A stretch of 64,000 nucleotides of DNA, from the NCBI GenBank assembly GCA_041687495.1, contig JAWLBR010000004.1:1-64000 (forward strand). Direction: 5' to 3'. Of this stretch, positions 8,605 to 18,385 are shown in pieces (position 1 is the stretch's first letter; the number at the start of each line of letters is the position of its first letter). This DNA comes from JAWLBR01 sp041687495. GTDB lineage: Bacteria; Bacillota; Limnochordia; DTU087; JAAYGB01. Position numbers and translations under genes: made by a program. The notes under the pieces were generated by a model, which saw only the letters and a program-made list of their open reading frames with translations, was not told where the DNA came from and made no database searches.

Positions 8605-9033
8605 TCAGCGCAGGGCCTGCGAACCCGATTCTTCCTGTTCTCGGGCCACTATGGTATCGAGGATGGCTGCTGCCCTTTCGATCACCTTACGGCAGCCCAC
8701 TTCCTCGGTACGGTACTGCTGCTTGAGCGGAGCACATACAATGCTCCCCATCTCAGCTTCGTAAGCCGCAAATAGCTCTTGAGCCAGTTCCTTGATCTTG
8801 GTGCTCTCGTGAGCTCTCTCCTTGACAAACATCCTTCCGAGGACCATAACAGCAGCTGTCAAGGCTCCGCAAACGCTTTCGATCCCCATCCCGCCTCCAA
8901 ATCCCGCTGCCAAGCGCAGGTCGTCTGGAGTAATGTTCAAATTGTATGCTTGGTTTGCTCCGTATAGAATTGTCTCTGCACAGTTTAGGTCTTCGGCTTT
9001 GCCAAATCCATCTGCAACTAGTCTTCTTAGCAT
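8605..9033 (-). CDS. C_GCAxxG_C_C family protein
   Basis: 142 aa. It shows the family's spaced cysteines: NCAETIL, GFGGGMGIESVCGALTAA, SIVCAPLK and GCRKVIERA. Members are presumed redox-active and are common in anaerobes; no reaction is established. Start: GAGGAG is seven bases before the ATG at 9033, while the GTG five codons upstream overlaps that ribosome binding site. It is convergent with the MazG-like gene and separated by about 180 unremarkable bases from the suhB-like gene. Confidence 0.85.
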   Translation of the reverse strand: MLRRLVADGFGKAEDLNCAETILYGANQAYNLNITPDDLRLAAGFGGGMGIESVCGALTAAVMVLGRMFVKERAHESTKIKELAQELFAAYEAEMGSIVCAPLKQQYRTEEVGCRKVIERAAAILDTIVAREQEESGSQALR

Positions 9034-9210
9034 GTAGGCTCTCCTCACCTGAGCAATAATTGTCGCTACCTCATCTCACCAGAGAATTACCTTTAGGCGG
9101 TAACGCCCTTCAGTGTGGCTTTGAACACAAGTTCTGCATCGGCAGCAGTAATCCTCGTGGGTCAGACACCTTTTGTTGAACCGGTGCTGCTGACACCGTT
9201 TCAATAGATT

Positions 9211-9987
9211 CTACTCAGCTAATGCAGCAAGCAGTGCTGCATGCACCTTTGCGTTGGTGGCCACGAGGTGCCCCTGCTGCAAGTCGAGTTTCTCGCCTGC
9301 GAAATCAGACACAGTCCCTCCTGCTTCCTCGACCAGCAGTGCTCCCGCCGCCACATCCCAAGGCTTGAGACCAAACTCCCAGTAACCGGAGAAAGTACCG
9401 TTGGCCACAGCGCACAGACTCAAGGCAGCTGAGCCAATGCGGCGCATGCCACGGCTACGCAGCAGCAATGACTTAGTCTGGTGAACGTACGCGTCAATGT
9501 GGCAGAGACTATATGGGACGCCAGTTACAAACAGGCTGCTCTTTACGTCTTCAACTCTGGCTACGTGGATCGGATCACCGTTGCAGTATGCTCCACTCCC
9601 CAACTCCGCCGAGTACATCCGATCTTGATAACAGTCGTAAACAACCCCCAGTACAGTCTCTTCGCCGCGCCGAACGCCGATCGATACGGCAAAGAAGGGA
9701 AATCCATGGGCATAGTTAGTGGTACCATCTAAGGGGTCAATCACCCAAACATACTCCCCGGCTCCAGAGGTGATGCCGCTCTCCTCCGCCCAAAATCCAT
9801 GGGTGGGAAACTGCTCCCTAACCCGTTGGATGATGCATCTCTCGGCTTCCTTGTCAGCCTTGGTCACCAGATCAATTTCGCCTTTGAACTCGATGGCATC
9901 TGGTTCCAGCCGTCCGAACATGCTCATGAGTATGTCTCCGGCTTGCCGTGCTGCCAGTTGAGCTAGATCCACTAATTCCACGTTCAT
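9211..9987 (-). CDS. Inositol monophosphatase family protein (SuhB-like)
   Basis: 258 aa, lithium-sensitive phosphatase fold. The metal site is complete: EEsG (WAEESGITSG), the central DPLDGTTNYAHG and the C-terminal WDVAAGALLVEEAGG. Likely dephosphorylates myo-inositol 1-phosphate or a related sugar phosphate in the cytoplasm. ATG is preceded by AAGGAGACG. It lies 13 bases downstream of sbcC and is probably co-transcribed with sbcDC. Confidence 0.92.
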   Translation of the reverse strand: MNVELVDLAQLAARQAGDILMSMFGRLEPDAIEFKGEIDLVTKADKEAERCIIQRVREQFPTHGFWAEESGITSGAGEYVWVIDPLDGTTNYAHGFPFFAVSIGVRRGEETVLGVVYDCYQDRMYSAELGSGAYCNGDPIHVARVEDVKSSLFVTGVPYSLCHIDAYVHQTKSLLLRSRGMRRIGSAALSLCAVANGTFSGYWEFGLKPWDVAAGALLVEEAGGTVSDFAGEKLDLQQGHLVATNAKVHAALLAALAE

Positions 9988-10000
9988 CGTCTCCTTATCG

Positions 10001-13000
10001 TCACTGGGCAGTGCGGGCCCCGTCGCCTCGATCCTTGTGGACTACAATTGTGTTGTCAGTCAAGGCATCAAAAGCGTCATCGTGACTGATTACAAACAGC
10101 TGTTCAAAGTCTTGGGTGCAGTTCTGAATAGCCTGCGCCAAACTCTGACGGCGGTGTTCATCCAAGTTGGTGGTCGGCTCATCGAAAAAGCCTACTTGCA
10201 CATCTGACAAAACCCGCATCAGAGCCAGGCGAATAGCCAGAGCCGCTGCCATTTGCTCACCTCCGGAAAGTTGCTTGAAGACCCTAGTTCGCTCCTTGCC
10301 CCGATGGTTGTCGTGTAGCTGAACTTCGTATTCCTCAGCCCAATCCAAGCGGACATTCTCATTGGTGATTTGTCGGAAAATCACATTGGCTTGCTCTGAC
10401 AGATGCTGGCGATAGATCTGAGCAATGGGATCCGCGGCGTTTTTCAGAACCTGGCGGATCAGCACTGCCAGATCCTTGGTCTGAACTTTCACTGCCAAGG
10501 TCCGCCGATTCTCCTCTAAGGATTTCTGCTTTTCATCCAACTGCTCTTTCTCGCTCTGAAGGCGGGATATCTCTTTGTCCAGATGGCCAACGTCGGCCTT
10601 GCATAGCTGAATTCGCCCGAAAAGCTCTTGCACCTGAGCTCTTAGCCGCAAGTGCGCTTCAGGATCGTACTCTTGCTGAAGTCTGGCAGTCGTACCGCGG
10701 CACACGGCCAACTCAGTCTCACTGCGTGCGATGCGCTTTTCGGTCTGGGCCAGCTGCCCTTGAATGCTGCCAAGTCTGCTCGCCGTCTGCAGATTGGCCT
10801 GATACGCCTCGTACCCCGCAAGATTCTCTGCCAAGACAGACTTCTCCAGGTCGAGAGCGACTTCGATGCCTTCATACTGCTGCAAACGCTGCACAAGCCC
10901 ATCTACTGTTTCGGTGAGCTTGGCCAGGTTTACCTTCTTTGCGCCAAGCTCCTCTTCCTTTCGGTTCAGTTCTACTTCCTGGCGCTGGCAGTGGATAAGC
11001 CTCTCAGACAGAGTGGACTCATGGGTCTTAACTTCCTTTCGCTGCAGCTGCAACACATGAATCCAGTTGGTGAACCATGCCTGGTGAGTCTGGATGAGCT
11101 CGCTACCCCGATCAGCCCAAGCCTTTGTTGCCGCAGACCACACTTCCCACTGTCGCAACCACTCTTCGAGGCTCGATAGCTGCTGCTTCACATGAGTGAA
11201 GTCCTCAACTGTTGGCGGCTCACCTGGTGAGCTTCCGACATCGAAGCTAGGCAGGTCCAGCTCAGCTCCAGCCTTTGCCCACTGTCTTTCGTGCAGCCAC
11301 CTGCCAGCGCAGAGCAAAAGCTCTTTCAACCGCTCCTCTTCACTCTCAGCTTTTCTCAACAGCTGCCCTAAAATCCCTACGGGAGTTTCAGCGGCTTTTC
11401 GATATGTCTGCGCCAGACTGTCTTGACACCTTTGCTGCTCAACCTCTAGTTCCGCCAAAGCATGTTTAGCCTGGTCCAGGGCTCGCTGTAAGCTTTGGTA
11501 TTCAGCAAGTTTCTGCCTCTCCTCTTCCTCCCTCAGCTGGAGCCGGTCCATAACTGTGGCAAACTCCTGCAACTTAGTTTCCAAATACTGGTTGAGGTCT
11601 CCAGCCACCTTATGGCTTGGACAGATGTCCTGGACGATTGGGCACTTACCCTGCCTTAAGTACTCGGCATTCTGCAGAAGGGCTTGTCGAGCCGACTCAG
11701 TAGCAGCCTTTTCAGCAAGAACGCGCTCCAACGCCAGCCCCTGCTCGATGGCCGCAAGCTCATTTTCCCGCTGCAGAACTGCTTTGAGTTCGTTTTGTCG
11801 CTGTCCTATCTGCTTGAGACGATTTTCGGTTTCCCTGATGGCGGCAGAAGTGGCGAAAACAGTGCCCTCCTGCTGGCTGATCCAGTCCTTGATACGTTGG
11901 TACGAAGACGCATCAGAACCTGTTTTGTTGCTCCAGTTGGCCAGTTGAATTGCATCCGCTGCGAGTTCGCAGCTCTCGGCTTTGATCCGCTCCAGTCTCG
12001 CAGCGACATCACTCATCTCCGCCGCAAGCTGTCGCCGTGAATCGGTGAGATTGATAGAGGCGGTGTCAATCGCTGAGCGCAAAGTGGCCTGTGCTTTTTC
12101 AGCCTGCTCTAGATTGCGGGCCAGCCTGTCTTTAACAGCCTTTTTCGCTTCCAATTCTTTTACTTTGGAACCCGCCTGACAGTAACGCTGGTATGCGGGC
12201 AGGTTGGCTTCGACTTTGGCTGCCGCGAGCTTTGCCTCCTGTTGCGCTGTTCCCAGACTGCTCGCCAGTTCTCTTTGGCCCTGAATGTCCTGCCAAAGGA
12301 GCTTTTCTTGCAACTGACTCTTCTCGAGCTTCTCCCGTAATTGGGCGAGCTGCGCCTCGGCCTTCTGGTGCTGCTCATGCTCCTTTTGTACTGCAACGAG
12401 TTCTTTGCTCTTTCGAGCGTATGTGTCCACGGCCCCGTCTAACTCGGCATTGACAAGGGGAATCTTAGCGACCGCCTCTTGTAAGCCTGCTATTGTGGAG
12501 GCGATGGCATTTTCCTGTCCCTCCAACAGTCGAACCAATGAAACCGTCCTAGCAAAGGCATTCCGATAGGCCTGCACCTTGATAATCTCTTCAAAGACAT
12601 CTCTACGCTTAGCGGCGGTTTCAAGGAACGGGGCGGAAAACAAACCTTGTTCGACGGCAATCACTTGGCTGAAGACTTTGGCTAAATCATCCGCCGGATC
12701 AATACCAATATTCTCCTTGATCCACAGCGAGACGTCCCCGCCGCCATGAAGCTCGTCCAGACAGGCACCGGTTTCTTCGTCATAGACTTCCCATTTTACG
12801 GTTCGCGCGCTCTGGTTGAACTTGCGAATTACCCGATACAGTCTTTCATCTACACCTGAGAAAAGCACCTGGATTTCCCCACTGCGTTTACCTTCTCGGA
12901 CGAACTGGCGAACTGAGTACGGCAAGTGATCAAACAGAGCAAAGCCGATGCTTTCGATTACAGTAGTCTTACCTGCGCCGTTGGCTCCGGAGATAAAGTT

Positions 13001-13075
13001 GAGTCCGTCTTGGAAGGAAACGGTTTCGTCTTCATAGCTTTTCACATTGATGAGGCGAACTTGGAAGATCTTCAC
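10001..13075 (-). CDS. sbcC: DNA double-strand-break nuclease ATPase subunit, SbcC/Rad50 family
   Basis: 1024 aa SMC-like ATPase. Walker A GANGAGKTT lies at 30-38, long coiled coils at about 170-460 and 495-900, and the ABC signature LSGGEQ plus Walker B GFFDEPTTNLD at about 936-970. The hook apex is KCPIVQDICPS: the two cysteines are at about 478 and 485 (CX6C), instead of the classic CXXC zinc hook. With SbcD it forms the ATP-dependent nuclease that trims hairpins and DNA ends. GTG start overlaps the sbcD stop by four bases (GTGA), so translation is coupled. Confidence 0.95.
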   Translation of the reverse strand: MKIFQVRLINVKSYEDETVSFQDGLNFISGANGAGKTTVIESIGFALFDHLPYSVRQFVREGKRSGEIQVLFSGVDERLYRVIRKFNQSARTVKWEVYDEETGACLDELHGGGDVSLWIKENIGIDPADDLAKVFSQVIAVEQGLFSAPFLETAAKRRDVFEEIIKVQAYRNAFARTVSLVRLLEGQENAIASTIAGLQEAVAKIPLVNAELDGAVDTYARKSKELVAVQKEHEQHQKAEAQLAQLREKLEKSQLQEKLLWQDIQGQRELASSLGTAQQEAKLAAAKVEANLPAYQRYCQAGSKVKELEAKKAVKDRLARNLEQAEKAQATLRSAIDTASINLTDSRRQLAAEMSDVAARLERIKAESCELAADAIQLANWSNKTGSDASSYQRIKDWISQQEGTVFATSAAIRETENRLKQIGQRQNELKAVLQRENELAAIEQGLALERVLAEKAATESARQALLQNAEYLRQGKCPIVQDICPSHKVAGDLNQYLETKLQEFATVMDRLQLREEEERQKLAEYQSLQRALDQAKHALAELEVEQQRCQDSLAQTYRKAAETPVGILGQLLRKAESEEERLKELLLCAGRWLHERQWAKAGAELDLPSFDVGSSPGEPPTVEDFTHVKQQLSSLEEWLRQWEVWSAATKAWADRGSELIQTHQAWFTNWIHVLQLQRKEVKTHESTLSERLIHCQRQEVELNRKEEELGAKKVNLAKLTETVDGLVQRLQQYEGIEVALDLEKSVLAENLAGYEAYQANLQTASRLGSIQGQLAQTEKRIARSETELAVCRGTTARLQQEYDPEAHLRLRAQVQELFGRIQLCKADVGHLDKEISRLQSEKEQLDEKQKSLEENRRTLAVKVQTKDLAVLIRQVLKNAADPIAQIYRQHLSEQANVIFRQITNENVRLDWAEEYEVQLHDNHRGKERTRVFKQLSGGEQMAAALAIRLALMRVLSDVQVGFFDEPTTNLDEHRRQSLAQAIQNCTQDFEQLFVISHDDAFDALTDNTIVVHKDRGDGARTAQ

Positions 13076-14400
13076 GGTTTTCCCTCCTGGGGTGTCTCCA
13101 AAGTTGCCGCTGCAATTTCTTGAATGGCCAGCGCAGGTTCGCCCTCGCTGTGCCCTGCGGCCAGAACAAGCCGCTCGGCCAACCGCTCAATGGCGGCAGC
13201 GAGATGATGATCGTCGGGCTCGGAGGCTGTTAAGTCTTTAACGGCCAGAGCAAGATCCACCAGATCCTCTGCCCACTTTTGCATCCCAGGCTCTTGGCGA
13301 AACAGCCGGTCCAATACTGTCCGCTCCAGCTGCTCACGACTGACGCTCCCTGCCGTGTCTTGTCCGTGTAAACCCTCTTGGTCTAGGAAGCAATCGTTCT
13401 GGATCTCTGCCACAAGACAAGACGCCAGATCATGCACTTCCTGCTCAATCAGACCGGTATCAACAGCCAGGGGATTGAAAGGCAGTGCCCCGGTGAGGGT
13501 GAGACGAACCAGTGCCCGGCAGTCGCTGGGGATGTTAAGAGCGCTGATTTTGGTGCGGCAGCGGCTGTAGACTTCCTCCAAGGTTTGGCATCCGCCGGCG
13601 TCGACGCTGGTGGTGTATACCGGTCGCCGCTGGCTGGGGACGAAGGTTACCTCGGCCGGTTCTTCTCTTGTAGTGCAGACCACGTGGTAAAATCCCTTCT
13701 CACCTTGACTTTCCCCCAAATCCCAGCATTCCGGTGACCCTGGGTTGTAGATCCAATTGTCCTCTTCGTATCGGCGATGAATGTGTCCCATCGCCACATA
13801 GTCCACCCGCTTCCGCAGAGGGGCTATATCCTCTCTGCCTATGCCCCCAAGGTGCATCATTTTCTGAATGGCTGAATGCAGAAGCAGAACCGTATACTCT
13901 GGCGCTTGCTCCAGCTGAGCGGACAGCTCACCCAAGCGCCGCGGCATCATCGAACCTTGATAACCAAGCCCGATAAAGCGAATCCCCGGAAAACCGAGAC
14001 TGGTCCCCCGGCGAGATGCCTCATCCCACGGTGTGACTACCAGGCATCCATCATCAAAACCGGGCTGCAGCAAGTGTAGATAGCCCTGTTGGTTGAGAAA
14101 CCACATCCACGAATCCTGCTCGCCATAGGGAGCCTTATCGTGATTTCCTTCAATAGCAATTACCGGGATCTGAGCAGCCCGCAGCTTGTCCAATAGACTC
14201 ATCGCTTGGGCTAGGGTTCGGGAGTTGATGCTGCGCTTGTTAAACATGTCCCCGGCGACGACCACATAGTTCACTTCATGCGCCAGCGCGTAATCGACTA
14301 TATGGGAAAAGGAACGGCCAAAATCCAAAAACCGCTCCTCCTGGCCGTACTGATCGTATCCAAGGTGGAGGTCACTGCAGTGAATAAAGCTGATTGGCAA
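13072..14400 (-). CDS. sbcD: Exonuclease subunit SbcD/Mre11
   Basis: Calcineurin-like metallophosphoesterase nuclease, about 442 aa. Phosphoesterase motifs in order: FIHCSDLHLGYDQYG, VVVAGDMFNKRS, AIEGNHDKAPYG, LLLHSAIQ and VAMGHIHRRYEE. I start at the TTG at 14400: AAAGGGGA lies seven bases upstream and the protein then begins PISFIHCSDLHLG as Mre11 proteins do. The frame stays open upstream to 14496, where an extra 32 residues show no family similarity. Coupled to sbcC downstream. Confidence 0.93.
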   Translation of the reverse strand: MPISFIHCSDLHLGYDQYGQEERFLDFGRSFSHIVDYALAHEVNYVVVAGDMFNKRSINSRTLAQAMSLLDKLRAAQIPVIAIEGNHDKAPYGEQDSWMWFLNQQGYLHLLQPGFDDGCLVVTPWDEASRRGTSLGFPGIRFIGLGYQGSMMPRRLGELSAQLEQAPEYTVLLLHSAIQKMMHLGGIGREDIAPLRKRVDYVAMGHIHRRYEEDNWIYNPGSPECWDLGESQGEKGFYHVVCTTREEPAEVTFVPSQRRPVYTTSVDAGGCQTLEEVYSRCRTKISALNIPSDCRALVRLTLTGALPFNPLAVDTGLIEQEVHDLASCLVAEIQNDCFLDQEGLHGQDTAGSVSREQLERTVLDRLFRQEPGMQKWAEDLVDLALAVKDLTASEPDDHHLAAAIERLAERLVLAAGHSEGEPALAIQEIAAATLETPQEGKP

Positions 14401-14537
14401 GAAACTGTCCCCTTTCTCCACTGACTCTGTTTTCAGAACTTCTGGAAGCACCAAACGGGATCCTGCCATCGTCGGCAGCTGCCTGCAGTCACCCAAAACA
14501 TGTCCCCGTTTGTTCTAAAAAATGGAAGGAGCAGCAT

Positions 14538-14777
14538 ATGCTGGATTATGGGTCCTCCCGCCGGCTGGAGTTAACAGGGCGCGGACAGGCTCTCCAAATT
14601 GCAGTCGAAGGGGTGCGTTTTAGAATGCTCAGCTTCTTCTCTAACTGGCGGCGCAGGAATCGAGCCCGGAAGATATCCGCGTGTATGAAAGGTAGTCTAC
14701 TGGTAATCGCCCAACAAATGCGAAAAGAGAGCCTGAACCACTTGGCAGCAGACTCTCACTCTCGGGGGTTGATCTAG
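14538..14777 (+). CDS. Small orphan protein, 79 aa
   Basis: No family recognised. The ATG at 14538 has AAGGAG six bases upstream, a strong Firmicute-type ribosome binding site. The product starts MLDYGSSRRL and is basic in the middle (SNWRRRNRARKI), with no signal peptide, membrane segment or Cys pair. It occupies the gap between sbcD (minus, starts 14400) and the end of glnS (minus, ends 14798), on the opposite strand to both. Its reality rests on the ribosome binding site and the open frame only. Confidence 0.4.
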   Translation: MLDYGSSRRLELTGRGQALQIAVEGVRFRMLSFFSNWRRRNRARKISACMKGSLLVIAQQMRKESLNHLAADSHSRGLI

Positions 14778-14797
14778 CCGTTTGTAGACGGTATTGC

Positions 14798-16453
14798 CTA
14801 GAGCTTAAACGAGCTCTTTAAAGGTACGACTTGGTTAAATACCAGTTTCTCCTCGGTGGTGCATCTGGGATCAACACTAAAGTAACCGTGGCGATAGAAC
14901 TGGAACTTGTCATACGGTTTAGCCTCGGCGAGACTCGGCTCGATCATCGCCTCCACAATCTCCATGGAGTTTGGATTAACTCGGTCTAGGAAACTCTTTG
15001 AGTCATTCTCTTCGTCCTCATCCAGAAGCAGTGGGTTAAAGAGGCGAACTTGGGCCGGAACTGCCTGGCTTGCATCTACCCAATGCAAAGTACCCTTTAC
15101 CTTCCGCCCGGTAAACCCGCTGCCGCTCTTAGTTTCGGGATCATATGTGCAGTGCAGTTCAACAACGTTGCCCTGCTCGTCCTTTATGACCTCATTGCAC
15201 TTGATGAAGTAGGCGTGCATTAGCCTGACTTCGTTGCCTGGGAACAAGCGGAAGAACTTCTTCGGCGGGTTTTCTAGGAAGTCATCTTGTTCGATGTAGA
15301 TCTCTCGGGAGAAGGGAACCTTCCGGGACCCCAGTTCTGGATTCTCCTTGTTGTTCTCAGCGTCCAGCATCTCCACTTGTCCCTCAGGATAGTTGGTGAT
15401 GACCACCTTCAACGGCCGCAAGATCGTCATAAATCGAGGGGCCTTGAGCTTCAGGTCCTCGCGAATAAAGTGTTCCAGCATCTGCACATCAACAGTGCTA
15501 TTGCTCTTGGACATCCCGATTTCCCGGCAGAAAGTCCTGACCGCTTCAGGTGTGTACCCGCGTCGGCGCAAACCGCCAATGGTAGGAATCCGAGGATCGT
15601 CCCACCCATCGACCATACCGGCGTCCACCAGTTGCTTTAGGTAACGCTTGCTCATTATGGTGTGGGTCATCTGCAGACGGGCAAACTCAATTTGTTTCGG
15701 ACATGATTCCATCTCGCACTCCCGCACGACCCAATCATACAACGGGCGGTGGTCTTCAAACTCCAGTGAACATAGCGAATGGGTCACTCCCTCAATGGCG
15801 TCCTCTAGAGGGTGAGCATAGTCGTACATGGGGTATATACACCATTTGTCTCCGGTGTTGTGATGCTCAGCGTGGGCAATCCGATACAGGACTGGATCCC
15901 GCATATTGAGATTGGGCGAAGCCATATCGATCTTGGCCCGTAGCACCTTAGAGCCATCGGCAAATTCACCCTTGCGCATTCGATCGAATAAATCTAGGTT
16001 CTCCTCCACTGAGCGGTTTCGGTATGGGCTCTCCTTGCCCGGTTCGGTGAGAGTTCCCCGGTATTGGCGAATCTGTTCTGCACTGAGATCGCAGACAAAT
16101 GCCTTACCCTTCTTGATGAGCAGGATTGCCCGCTCGTACATCTCATCGAAGTAGTCCGAAGCAAAATAAAGACCGTCCCACTCAAATCCCAGCCACTCAA
16201 TATCTCTCTTAATGGCCTCCACATACTCCCGGTCTTCCTTAAGAGGGTTCGTGTCATCAAACCGTAGGTTAGTACGGCCCTTAAACTCGTCGGCCAGCTC
16301 AAAATTGAGCGTAATCGCCTTGGCATGGCCTATATGCAGATAACCATTAGGTTCAGGCGGAAATCTGGTAACAATCTCGTTGTACTCTCCGGACTCCAGG
16401 TCCTCGATCACAATGTTGCGGATAAAGTTAGATGGGGTTGAACTATCGGCCAT
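14798..16453 (-). CDS. glnS: Glutaminyl-tRNA synthetase
   Basis: Class I aminoacyl-tRNA synthetase, about 551 aa, close to the usual bacterial GlnRS length. HIGH motif appears as [11 protein letters not shown], followed by LRFDDTNP; the KMSKS region is [10 protein letters not shown]. The C-terminal anticodon-binding beta-barrels contain EIYIEQDDF and [15 protein letters not shown]. It attaches Gln directly to tRNA-Gln. Many Firmicutes lack GlnRS and use Glu-tRNA amidation instead, so this may be an acquired gene. ATG at 16453 follows AAGGTG at seven bases; a TTG two codons earlier is less likely. Confidence 0.96.
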   Translation of the reverse strand: MADSSTPSNFIRNIVIEDLESGEYNEIVTRFPPEPNGYLHIGHAKAITLNFELADEFKGRTNLRFDDTNPLKEDREYVEAIKRDIEWLGFEWDGLYFASDYFDEMYERAILLIKKGKAFVCDLSAEQIRQYRGTLTEPGKESPYRNRSVEENLDLFDRMRKGEFADGSKVLRAKIDMASPNLNMRDPVLYRIAHAEHHNTGDKWCIYPMYDYAHPLEDAIEGVTHSLCSLEFEDHRPLYDWVVRECEMESCPKQIEFARLQMTHTIMSKRYLKQLVDAGMVDGWDDPRIPTIGGLRRRGYTPEAVRTFCREIGMSKSNSTVDVQMLEHFIREDLKLKAPRFMTILRPLKVVITNYPEGQVEMLDAENNKENPELGSRKVPFSREIYIEQDDFLENPPKKFFRLFPGNEVRLMHAYFIKCNEVIKDEQGNVVELHCTYDPETKSGSGFTGRKVKGTLHWVDASQAVPAQVRLFNPLLLDEDEENDSKSFLDRVNPNSMEIVEAMIEPSLAEAKPYDKFQFYRHGYFSVDPRCTTEEKLVFNQVVPLKSSFKL

Positions 16454-16567
16454 CTGCAATCACCTTCTCTTTCTTGTCTTAAACTACCTTTTCCCGCGGC
16501 GGCAGATACCTTTTCCTGAGGTATTTCTAGACGGTGGTTAGATTTACCTGCTGGTTTTCATGCAGCA

Positions 16568-17224
16568 CTAGTGAATGTCATACGCCGACAAAAACGAGAT
16601 TACTCGCAACTGTCCAGAACCGAATTCCCGCCTTACCAATCCCACGCCGTCCTTATAGTATTCTACGATTGTGGAGTTGGGGTGGGTGACAGTGACTTCG
16701 ACGCAATCTGAGAACACTCCCGCGGGAGTAGTGATCTGGGCTGATACGCTGGTGATTTCCCGGGTCGCGTCAGCACTGGACCACTTGGTTCCCACTTGGA
16801 GCGGAGCCTTCAGCCATACTGTTGTCTCGCCAGTTTCGTGATCCATCAAATTGGGATCGTCATAGGCTTCCCCTACAGCCACCACCTGAGACACTGCCTC
16901 TTCGGAGACCTCAACCACAGATGCCAGTACCGTGCCGCCGTTTTCTTCGCGGATCTGCGCTCGCGGCGGCTGGGCGTAGATGATCCGTCGGCTAAATGCT
17001 GCATACTCGTTGCCTTCACCCTGGTATTCCCAACTACTGCCTAGGGTGATGGGAAAGTACTCGTCCGGTGTCTTTTGGCGGGCTTGTTCTCCCTGCTTCT
17101 GAGTACGCCGTTGTTCAGAAGGATCTTCAGAGTCAGATTGGGGAAGCCCAAAGCACCCGGTGACTCCACCAAGTAAAACCACCAGAAAGGCTACCAGTAC
17201 AATGCTCCGTTTTGTAGATACCAT
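16568..17224 (-). CDS. Hypothetical lipoprotein
   Basis: 218 aa. Lipoprotein signal: KRSIVLVAFLVVLLGG followed by the lipobox VTGC, predicting lipidation at about Cys 24. A charged linker (SEDPSEQRRTQKQGEQ) leads to a beta-rich domain starting YFPITLGSSWEYQGEG and containing GTKWSSADATREI and VEYYKDGVGLVRREFG. This pattern resembles secreted hypothetical proteins with the phrase 'FPLxxGxxWxY'; function unknown. GGGAGGGG precedes the ATG at 17224, which I prefer over an upstream in-frame start. Downstream of the UroD-family gene, same strand. Confidence 0.8.
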   Translation of the reverse strand: MVSTKRSIVLVAFLVVLLGGVTGCFGLPQSDSEDPSEQRRTQKQGEQARQKTPDEYFPITLGSSWEYQGEGNEYAAFSRRIIYAQPPRAQIREENGGTVLASVVEVSEEAVSQVVAVGEAYDDPNLMDHETGETTVWLKAPLQVGTKWSSADATREITSVSAQITTPAGVFSDCVEVTVTHPNSTIVEYYKDGVGLVRREFGSGQLRVISFLSAYDIH

Positions 17225-17335
17225 TAATGCCCCTCCCCGCCCTGCTGCTGGCCATGCTCGCAGCTTACAGGCTGTCATTTGGCTATAGTTTGTACCAGGA
17301 AGGGCCCTGCCAACCAAATTCAGGAGGATCCAGCG

Positions 17336-18385
17336 TCAATCTGTCCCGTGAAATTCGTTGAGCGCTTCGAGCATGGCCAGGTAGTTGCGTACCGGAATGT
17401 AGTTGGCAATGGTGTTTCCGCTGCCCAGGGCATAGCCGCCCCCCGGAGCGCATGCCTCCAGGGTTCGCAATGTGTAGTCCTTGACTTCCTGCGGCGAGCG
17501 CTGGGCCATGAAATCCACATCGATCCCGCCTAGGATAGCGATGCGATCACCGTATTGCTCTTTGGCCTGGGAGACGGGCAGAATCACATCTTCAAACGAG
17601 TGCTTGGCATCGATGCCGATGTTTTCAATCAGGTCATCCATCACCTCGGCTAGCTGGCCACAGCTGTGGAAGACGAACGGCTTCCCAGCCTGATGCACAG
17701 CTGCCACCACCTGCTCTTGCCACGGGAATACGTACTGGCGCAGATGGCTTGGTGAGAGCATAGTAGCGGTTTTGTAGCCCAGATCGTCGCCGTAGCGATA
17801 GGCTCCCATGTACTCCTTCGGAGCAAGTCTTTCGGCGATAGCCACCAAACTCTGCCCGATACGCTCAAACAATGCTCCAACAAAGTCTGGGTCAGTGTGG
17901 ATAGCTACGGCTAAGGCTTCAAAGCCCATGAGAAAAGATGCGTGTTCAAAGGGTCCCCCCGATGCTCCTCCGATGATTTTCATCCCAGGCGGAAGCAGCT
18001 TGCCGATCTCATCAAACAGTGCGTAGTCCACCGCGTCTTCGGGATCTGGCCAGTTTGCGTGCTCCAGATCGTCCCGAGTCTCGATCGGTCCCTGGTGTTC
18101 GTCAACCCAGTTTCGCGTTCCCCGGCTGTAGATAGCTGTATCATCCCCGCTTACCCCTTGGGGTACTGGAAAGTTCGGTCTGACCTCCAGGGGTAGGTAA
18201 TCGTATCCCAGTTGACGATAGAACTCGATTAGTCTTTTCCAGTAAGTAATCTGGTCTTCGGCCGTTTGCGTCCATCCCATGATGTCCGCGACCACTTCGT
18301 AGTCCACGAAATGCTCGTAAAGCGGAATGCGGGCAGGCTCTCCTTGCTTGCGCAGAACCTCATCCATTACACGAAAGTCCGTCAT
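17336..18385 (-). CDS. Uroporphyrinogen decarboxylase family protein (corrinoid methyltransferase-like)
   Basis: 349 aa TIM barrel of the UroD superfamily. It has FVFHSCGQL (the His/Cys zinc ligands of MtaA/MtbA-like methyltransferases), ILGGIDVDFMAQRSPQEV, and the closing CAPGGGYALGSGNTI. True HemE proteins lack the HxCG zinc site, so a methyl-transfer role or a diverged function is likelier than haem synthesis. No corrinoid protein gene is adjacent, so the substrate is open. ATG follows GGGGGAACGGTAG. The lipoprotein gene lies 111 bases downstream. Confidence 0.88.
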   Translation of the reverse strand: MTDFRVMDEVLRKQGEPARIPLYEHFVDYEVVADIMGWTQTAEDQITYWKRLIEFYRQLGYDYLPLEVRPNFPVPQGVSGDDTAIYSRGTRNWVDEHQGPIETRDDLEHANWPDPEDAVDYALFDEIGKLLPPGMKIIGGASGGPFEHASFLMGFEALAVAIHTDPDFVGALFERIGQSLVAIAERLAPKEYMGAYRYGDDLGYKTATMLSPSHLRQYVFPWQEQVVAAVHQAGKPFVFHSCGQLAEVMDDLIENIGIDAKHSFEDVILPVSQAKEQYGDRIAILGGIDVDFMAQRSPQEVKDYTLRTLEACAPGGGYALGSGNTIANYIPVRNYLAMLEALNEFHGTD

